From assembly GCF_900078545.1 (NCBI RefSeq), contig NZ_FLLS01000002.1, positions 868,001 to 932,000 of the forward strand: 64,000 nt of DNA, read 5' to 3'. Shown here one piece after another: positions 59,934 to 64,000 of this stretch (the first letter of the stretch is position 1; each line of letters opens with the position of its first letter). The position numbers and the translations under genes are program-made. This DNA is from Olegusella massiliensis (GTDB lineage: Bacteria; Actinomycetota; Coriobacteriia; Coriobacteriales; Atopobiaceae). The notes below the pieces were generated by a model. The model was not told the DNA's origin. It ran no database searches and saw only the letters and a program-made list of their open reading frames with translations.

Positions 59934-62729
59934 ATGAGAGACGAGAGCGCCCACATGCAAAAACGCCAACTGGACATAGTATGGGGAGCTCTCATGGCAG
60001 AAACTCTACTTGCTGTCCGGTTATGGCAGGGAGAGGGCCTAGGATATCCTGGCATATTTGTGTGCCTAGCAATGGGCATTATGGTAGGCGCAGTGTTTTA
60101 TAACAAAATCGCGCATACAGACTTTTTTACCGTGGCTCATGGAGGTGTGGTTTTACTTATCGTTGGGTATGTCGTAACGACATATACCGTGCTGCTTTTT
60201 GCAATATATTCTACGGGCTTTATAGAGCCTCCCTTTATGGGTGAGCTGTATTGGATATGGGAACTGCTGCCCCAAGCACTCGTCATGACTTCTGGCGCAC
60301 TTTGCATGTTGAGCTATGCTGCACGCGCCCAAACTTATGCTGATAAGGCAATTCAAGAAGAGGACCTGACGGTTCGTCATGGATTCCCTTTACTTCTTCT
60401 AGCAGGATTTTGTCAGTCGTCCTCGCAAATTTTTCCAGAACATCTATCACTTGGATATAACCTAATTTCTGCAGTTGTCGCGCTTGTTGCAGTGCTTGTG
60501 CTCCTTTATTGTGGCAGCCCACAGGCAGATAATGCGGCAGCTAGTCCCTCTGCAGAGAACTTGGGGAGCGAGGGTGACGCAGCGCAGATACAAACAGCTG
60601 GTGCGGAGGGGATGTCTACAAAAAAAGAAATTATTGCAAAGGCGCATGCTCTAGAACAAGGTTTTTTACGGGCAGACAAGTTGGCAACACAACGCGCCGT
60701 CTATATGGGGCTTTTTGCATGCGGACTCTTTATATGGAATGTAATGACGCGAGTCGTGAGCATGTATATGGTAGGCATCATTGCCTGTGCACTTCTCGTT
60801 CTTCTTTTGATACTGCTTGTGCTATCACTTTGGGGCTTAGTAAAAGACCCCACAAGTCCCGTTGAAGATGACCAGCTGGAAGAAAGGCTTATTGCAGTCA
60901 GGTCACTGTGCGTTGAAGCAGGCCTCAGCGATCGCGAAACGGCGGTAGTTGAGTTGATGCTCACAGGAAGGACATCCGCAGACTCTGCTAAGGATTTAGG
61001 TATTAGTGCTTCAACGGTGCGCACCTATCTTCGACGTTCCTACAAAAAGCTTGGCGTTGTTGATGGCCAGGAGCTCATGTCGCAACTTAATTGGGCAGAT
61101 GATAGTACAAGCGCTCGTAGTGAGGACGAGACTCAGGCTAATGAGAACCACAGTTTTCAAAACATTGATTCGCTGTCAGATGTTTCTCAAAGTGATTGGG
61201 GGCTGTCTGGGCAACTGGAATGGAGGAAGCAGCTAAGTTTGCCAAGTTGGCTACATCTCCCGAGGAGCCTTGAGCTTTGCGGACCTATTTCACTTATTTA
61301 TTTACTTTTATTACCCATAGGTGCCACAAATCAACTCTGGGGTTCAGGTCGCCATATCGTACTTGGCGTTGCTCTTGCTTTTGTTGTATGCGGCGCTCTG
61401 CGTTTGTATGCAGAGTTTCATCAGACAGAAGAAAAAGATGAAGAGGACGATGTAGCCTTTAGTGGTATAGAAAAATTTTTATTAGTTGTAGGCATCGTTT
61501 TTATGGTTGGCATATGTGTAAAGTACACCCAAACTTATATACGCGTAAAGGATGACGGCTTTTTGGACTTTGCTGCCCTAGGGTATCTACTCACGTATCT
61601 CAGTCTCACTTCATGTATTTTTTTATGTATCAGAGCAGCAATTCACACAAGCCGGGCATGTGAATTTATACAGGCTATTGCTGCTGCAGCGGGGATGATG
61701 GCCTTCTCGTTATTTGGAGACATTACTTGGCTTATTGCGATTGCTGTGTCAGTTGCTTTTACGGCTTTATTTGTAGTCGATACTACGTGGATAGTGAGTG
61801 ATGGAAATACATATGGGCTAAAAGAGGAGCGCTCCCAACGGGCATCTCAGCTACAAACTGGCGTGATACGCGTAGCTGCTATAGGTGCTGCCGAGCGAAT
61901 ATCGCTCTGCCTACTCGCCGGTGTACTTGGCTTCGTTTTTGAGGAGTCGTGGAGAATTCACACGCTGCTGTGCGCGCTCCCTGCGTTTGTTCCCTTTATT
62001 GCAACGCTTATATTCTTGTCGGGATTTATACTGATAAAACACCGTATAGCACGCCTTTTCATTCCTGCAAGTATCGTCTGTGTGAGTGGGATACTGCTGA
62101 TAGCGCAGCAAAGCATTTGGAATATATGCCCCTATATCATTTTTACTTGGTGTCCCATGGTGGTTGCGGCCGTATTCGTGCACTATCCGTGGCTGTCCTC
62201 CATTCTAGAAGAGCTATCTCCAGCAAATGGACTATCGTCTGCGCTGCATATCGCATCGGTCTGCCTTGTTTGTTTTGGTGTTGGAGCAGTTTTTGGCTCA
62301 ATTGCAGTTGATAAGTATGCAACCTTATTGATAGCAAATTCATACTACTTTGAGTGGCTGGGTGGCCCCACCATCCTAAAGCAGATTTTTTTGTTTTGCT
62401 CGGGCATGGGATCGGTGCTGGCGTGCGCCGCAGCCATCTTCTGCTACGTACAGATATCTGGCAGGATTTCGAGCTATGAGCTGAGCGATAAGCTGCCTCA
62501 GTCGCTGGACGAGCGGATCCTTTATCTTTTTGCATCTCGAGGACTCAGTGAAATTCAAGCCCAGTCACTACTTGGCGTAATTCGTGGACGCACGACAAGA
62601 GAAATTGCCTCTCATCTGGGATATTCCTCTTCTAGTATTAGCGCGGCGCGTTCAAGTGGCTACAAAATTCTTGGTATCTCAAGTAGAGATAAGCTTGTTG
62701 ACTTTGTTTCACATGGTTTAGGCATGTAA
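59934..62729 (+). CDS. Large membrane LuxR-family regulator with two HTH domains
   Basis: This protein of about 931 residues has two membrane-plus-HTH units in one chain. The first unit has about seven to eight membrane segments and a LuxR-type helix-turn-helix near residues 330-385 (GLSDRETAVVELMLTGRT, ISASTVRTYLRRSYKKLG). The second has about ten to twelve membrane segments and a C-terminal HTH (GLSEIQAQSLLGVIRGRT, YSSSSISAARSSGYKILG). Coriobacteria have many LuxR proteins with one such unit; a fused pair is unusual. The start is uncertain: 59934 and 59955 are both plausible and both lack a strong ribosome site. It likely controls the exported-protein genes that follow. Confidence 0.85.
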   Translation: MRDESAHMQKRQLDIVWGALMAETLLAVRLWQGEGLGYPGIFVCLAMGIMVGAVFYNKIAHTDFFTVAHGGVVLLIVGYVVTTYTVLLFAIYSTGFIEPPFMGELYWIWELLPQALVMTSGALCMLSYAARAQTYADKAIQEEDLTVRHGFPLLLLAGFCQSSSQIFPEHLSLGYNLISAVVALVAVLVLLYCGSPQADNAAASPSAENLGSEGDAAQIQTAGAEGMSTKKEIIAKAHALEQGFLRADKLATQRAVYMGLFACGLFIWNVMTRVVSMYMVGIIACALLVLLLILLVLSLWGLVKDPTSPVEDDQLEERLIAVRSLCVEAGLSDRETAVVELMLTGRTSADSAKDLGISASTVRTYLRRSYKKLGVVDGQELMSQLNWADDSTSARSEDETQANENHSFQNIDSLSDVSQSDWGLSGQLEWRKQLSLPSWLHLPRSLELCGPISLIYLLLLPIGATNQLWGSGRHIVLGVALAFVVCGALRLYAEFHQTEEKDEEDDVAFSGIEKFLLVVGIVFMVGICVKYTQTYIRVKDDGFLDFAALGYLLTYLSLTSCIFLCIRAAIHTSRACEFIQAIAAAAGMMAFSLFGDITWLIAIAVSVAFTALFVVDTTWIVSDGNTYGLKEERSQRASQLQTGVIRVAAIGAAERISLCLLAGVLGFVFEESWRIHTLLCALPAFVPFIATLIFLSGFILIKHRIARLFIPASIVCVSGILLIAQQSIWNICPYIIFTWCPMVVAAVFVHYPWLSSILEELSPANGLSSALHIASVCLVCFGVGAVFGSIAVDKYATLLIANSYYFEWLGGPTILKQIFLFCSGMGSVLACAAAIFCYVQISGRISSYELSDKLPQSLDERILYLFASRGLSEIQAQSLLGVIRGRTTREIASHLGYSSSSISAARSSGYKILGISSRDKLVDFVSHGLGM

Positions 62730-62730
62730 A

Positions 62731-62828
62731 CAGCCCATTCTTCCAACTCTGGTACCCCTGTTGACTAGCGCTACACGTGCTATCGCACAACAATCTGCTT
62801 AGTACAGGCACCCGGAGACTTTGAAGAG
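62731..62828 (+). repeat. 98-bp leader repeat, first copy
   Basis: This sequence, which contains TTGACT and ends just before the ribosome site of the gene at 62849, recurs at 63610-63709 with one substitution and two single-base insertions. It is probably a promoter/leader duplicated with its gene. Confidence 0.92.
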
Positions 62829-62848
62829 TTGTTTGAGGGAGAGTCATT

Positions 62849-63541
62849 GTGGCAAGGATAGCTCAAATCACAAAAAGTGAGAAACGTGCCTTAAAGTTGC
62901 TTGTAGCGTTTACCATAGGATCCGTGTTGATATATGGAGCTTGGCTTACCTATCAGTATGCACTTTTAAGACAAGATCACCAAGAGGCCAAGGAATTTGA
63001 ACAGAGTGAAAATAAACGTATGCATGGAGCGATGCATACAACAATTACCCTTGACTCCAAAAAAGATCGAAAAGAGACATCATCAGGTTATTCATATGGG
63101 GTGTGGTATTCATGGTCTGGAACGATGCAAGTTACGGTTGATAAGTATGAATTGTTTGATTCTCCAAAAGATGCAGGTCTTGCCGCTGGAGAGTACGATG
63201 AAATATCGCCTGAGGACAAAACATATGGATTTGCACTTATTACCTTTAGAGTAAAAAATATCGATGCGAAGCCTTTGTATAGCGACGATGGTACATTTCA
63301 TATCAGTACCTTTAATTACAATTTGGGATCGGAAGTAGCCTACTTTAATAACTCAGCTTATACACTTGAACAGCCAGAATACCTTCACTTTAGATTAGAT
63401 CCAGGTGAAGAAAAGACAATGGTTTTAGGGTTTTATCTGGACACCGATCCTTCAGATCAGGCAGCTGAACTTTCCATCGGCTCTGGCGGATCAGATATGT
63501 ACCACCACATCTCCCTGAGCACAGAGAAAGATGACAAGTAA
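62849..63541 (+). CDS. Exported or membrane-anchored protein of unknown function (DUF4352-like fold possible)
   Basis: The 230-aa protein has a short basic start and one membrane helix (LLVAFTIGSVLIYGAWLTYQY), with the rest outside the cell. The outer part is rich in Asp, Tyr and Ser and contains VTVDKYELFDSPK, YGFALITFRVKNIDAKPLYSD and LDPGEEKTMVLGFYLD. This is a strand pattern like DUF4352/immunoglobulin-like domains that bind or signal outside the cell; the match is only suggestive. The start is GTG with GGGAGAG upstream. It follows the LuxR gene and the first leader repeat. Confidence 0.7.
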   Translation: MARIAQITKSEKRALKLLVAFTIGSVLIYGAWLTYQYALLRQDHQEAKEFEQSENKRMHGAMHTTITLDSKKDRKETSSGYSYGVWYSWSGTMQVTVDKYELFDSPKDAGLAAGEYDEISPEDKTYGFALITFRVKNIDAKPLYSDDGTFHISTFNYNLGSEVAYFNNSAYTLEQPEYLHFRLDPGEEKTMVLGFYLDTDPSDQAAELSIGSGGSDMYHHISLSTEKDDK

Positions 63542-63548
63542 TGATTTG

Positions 63549-63599
63549 GAGTGGCTGGGTGGTCCCTCCATCTTAAGACACGCTATTTTACGTGGTTGA
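63549..63599 (+). pseudogene. Relic of a LuxR gene 3' end
   Basis: The frame EWLGGPSIL followed by RHAILRG and a stop matches EWLGGPTIL of the intact LuxR gene (DNA at 62352-62379, three mismatches in 28 bases). The bases after it (63590-63616) resemble the end of that gene and its stop region (62706-62737). Most of the gene copy is deleted. It shows that a LuxR-plus-exported-protein unit was once duplicated here. Confidence 0.7.
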
Positions 63600-63609
63600 G
63601 GTTTGTAGT

Positions 63610-63709
63610 CAGCCCGTTCTTCCAACTCTGGTACCCCTGTTGACTAGCGCTACACGTGCTATCGCACAACAATCTGCTTTAGTACAGGCACCCGGAGACT
63701 TTGAAAGAG
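63610..63709 (+). repeat. 98-bp leader repeat, second copy
   Basis: It is nearly identical to 62731-62828, again ending at the ribosome site of an exported-protein gene. Together the copies bracket the gene at 62849-63541 as a direct repeat of period about 880 bases. Confidence 0.92.
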
Positions 63710-63719
63710 AGGAAGAAGC

Positions 63720-64000
63720 ATGCAACAAGGTAGAAAGCGCTGTTGTCTGAAATGGGCTGTGGCAGTAGCGGTATTACTCATGTGCGTTCCAGTTAGTCCC
63801 GCGTTCGCACATCCAATCAATGAAGCAACAAGTGATTCTCTTATAGCTCCTTCTGGTTCGAAGAGTCCAATGAGGGCTAACACGAATGATACGAAATATA
63901 ATTTCGTATTTACCCTGTGGGATAAAACTGAGGGAACTCCTGGTCGTCGTAAAGAGGATACCACCCCAACATACGTAAATATAGCAACATTAAATATTGG
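63720..64000 (+). CDS. Exported protein with signal peptide (cut by window end)
   Basis: The first 93 residues are visible. A basic start (MQQGRKRCCLKW) leads to a hydrophobic core (AVAVAVLLMCVPVSPA) and an A-F-A cleavage site near residue 30. The mature part starts HPINEATSDSL and contains YNFVFTLWDKTEGTPGRRK and TPTYVNIATLNIG. GAGAGGAAGAAG before the ATG fixes the start. I do not recognise it; the rest lies outside the window, so sortase or anchor motifs cannot be checked. Confidence 0.8.
   Translation, partial: MQQGRKRCCLKWAVAVAVLLMCVPVSPAFAHPINEATSDSLIAPSGSKSPMRANTNDTKYNFVFTLWDKTEGTPGRRKEDTTPTYVNIATLNI

Overview
The window looks like a chromosome segment of a low- to mid-GC member of the Coriobacteriia (Atopobium/Lancefieldella/Olsenella type). 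This is inferred from gene content: an actinobacterial kinase / FHA / PP2C / RodA-PBP cluster, large membrane-anchored LuxR regulators, pyruvate:ferredoxin oxidoreductase, carbamate kinase, dispersed purine genes and several LytTR regulators. No rRNA or taxonomic marker is present to prove it.

Layout. 1-560 is the end of a sensor kinase, followed by tRNA-Arg(CCT). From 817 to 12171 the minus strand carries a morphogenesis/signalling cluster: a PknA-like kinase with a polytopic membrane tail, FhaA, FhaB, PstP phosphatase, a fused RodA-PBP protein and PknB with four PASTA repeats, then purC and a small membrane protein. From 12277 the plus strand has purE, a class B sortase, purM and purN.

From about 16400 to 25600 lies a foreign-looking island: an FtsK-like remnant and a complete type I restriction-modification locus (hsdR-hsdM-hsdS on the minus strand). 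Next to the operon are a tyrosine recombinase, a second complete hsdS and a silent half-hsdS. Four copies of a 12-bp sequence, in two opposed pairs, bracket the exchangeable hsdS halves. The arrangement predicts DNA inversion that switches methylation specificity. In the orientation given, the operon hsdS is cut to one recognition domain, while the full-length gene is coupled to the recombinase. This is the most interesting system in the window.

25600-28200 holds a SIMPL protein, a RelB/ParE-type toxin-antitoxin pair and a frameshifted amidase gene; the pair and the amidase lie between 20-bp inverted repeats. 28200-40500 holds rlmD, two tandem LytTR response regulators, an EF-G-like GTPase, tRNA-Arg(ACG), tRNA-Ser(GCT), gluQ, arcC, an acetyltransferase and purH. 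40843-49634 holds nifJ, an MFS exporter, a glycosyltransferase coupled to a LytS-type kinase, and its LytT regulator.

49656-59710 is a catabolic region: phosphoesterase, HAD phosphatase, DeoR regulator, galactitol-type PTS IIA/IIB/IIC, class II aldolase, a membrane protein, DhaK, DhaL and a fused DhaK-DhaL kinase. Together they suggest PTS uptake of a polyol or keto-sugar, aldol cleavage and kinase steps on triose/tetrulose-like ketones; the substrate is not known. The end of the window holds a double-HTH membrane LuxR regulator and two exported-protein genes with near-identical leaders, apparently from a tandem duplication.
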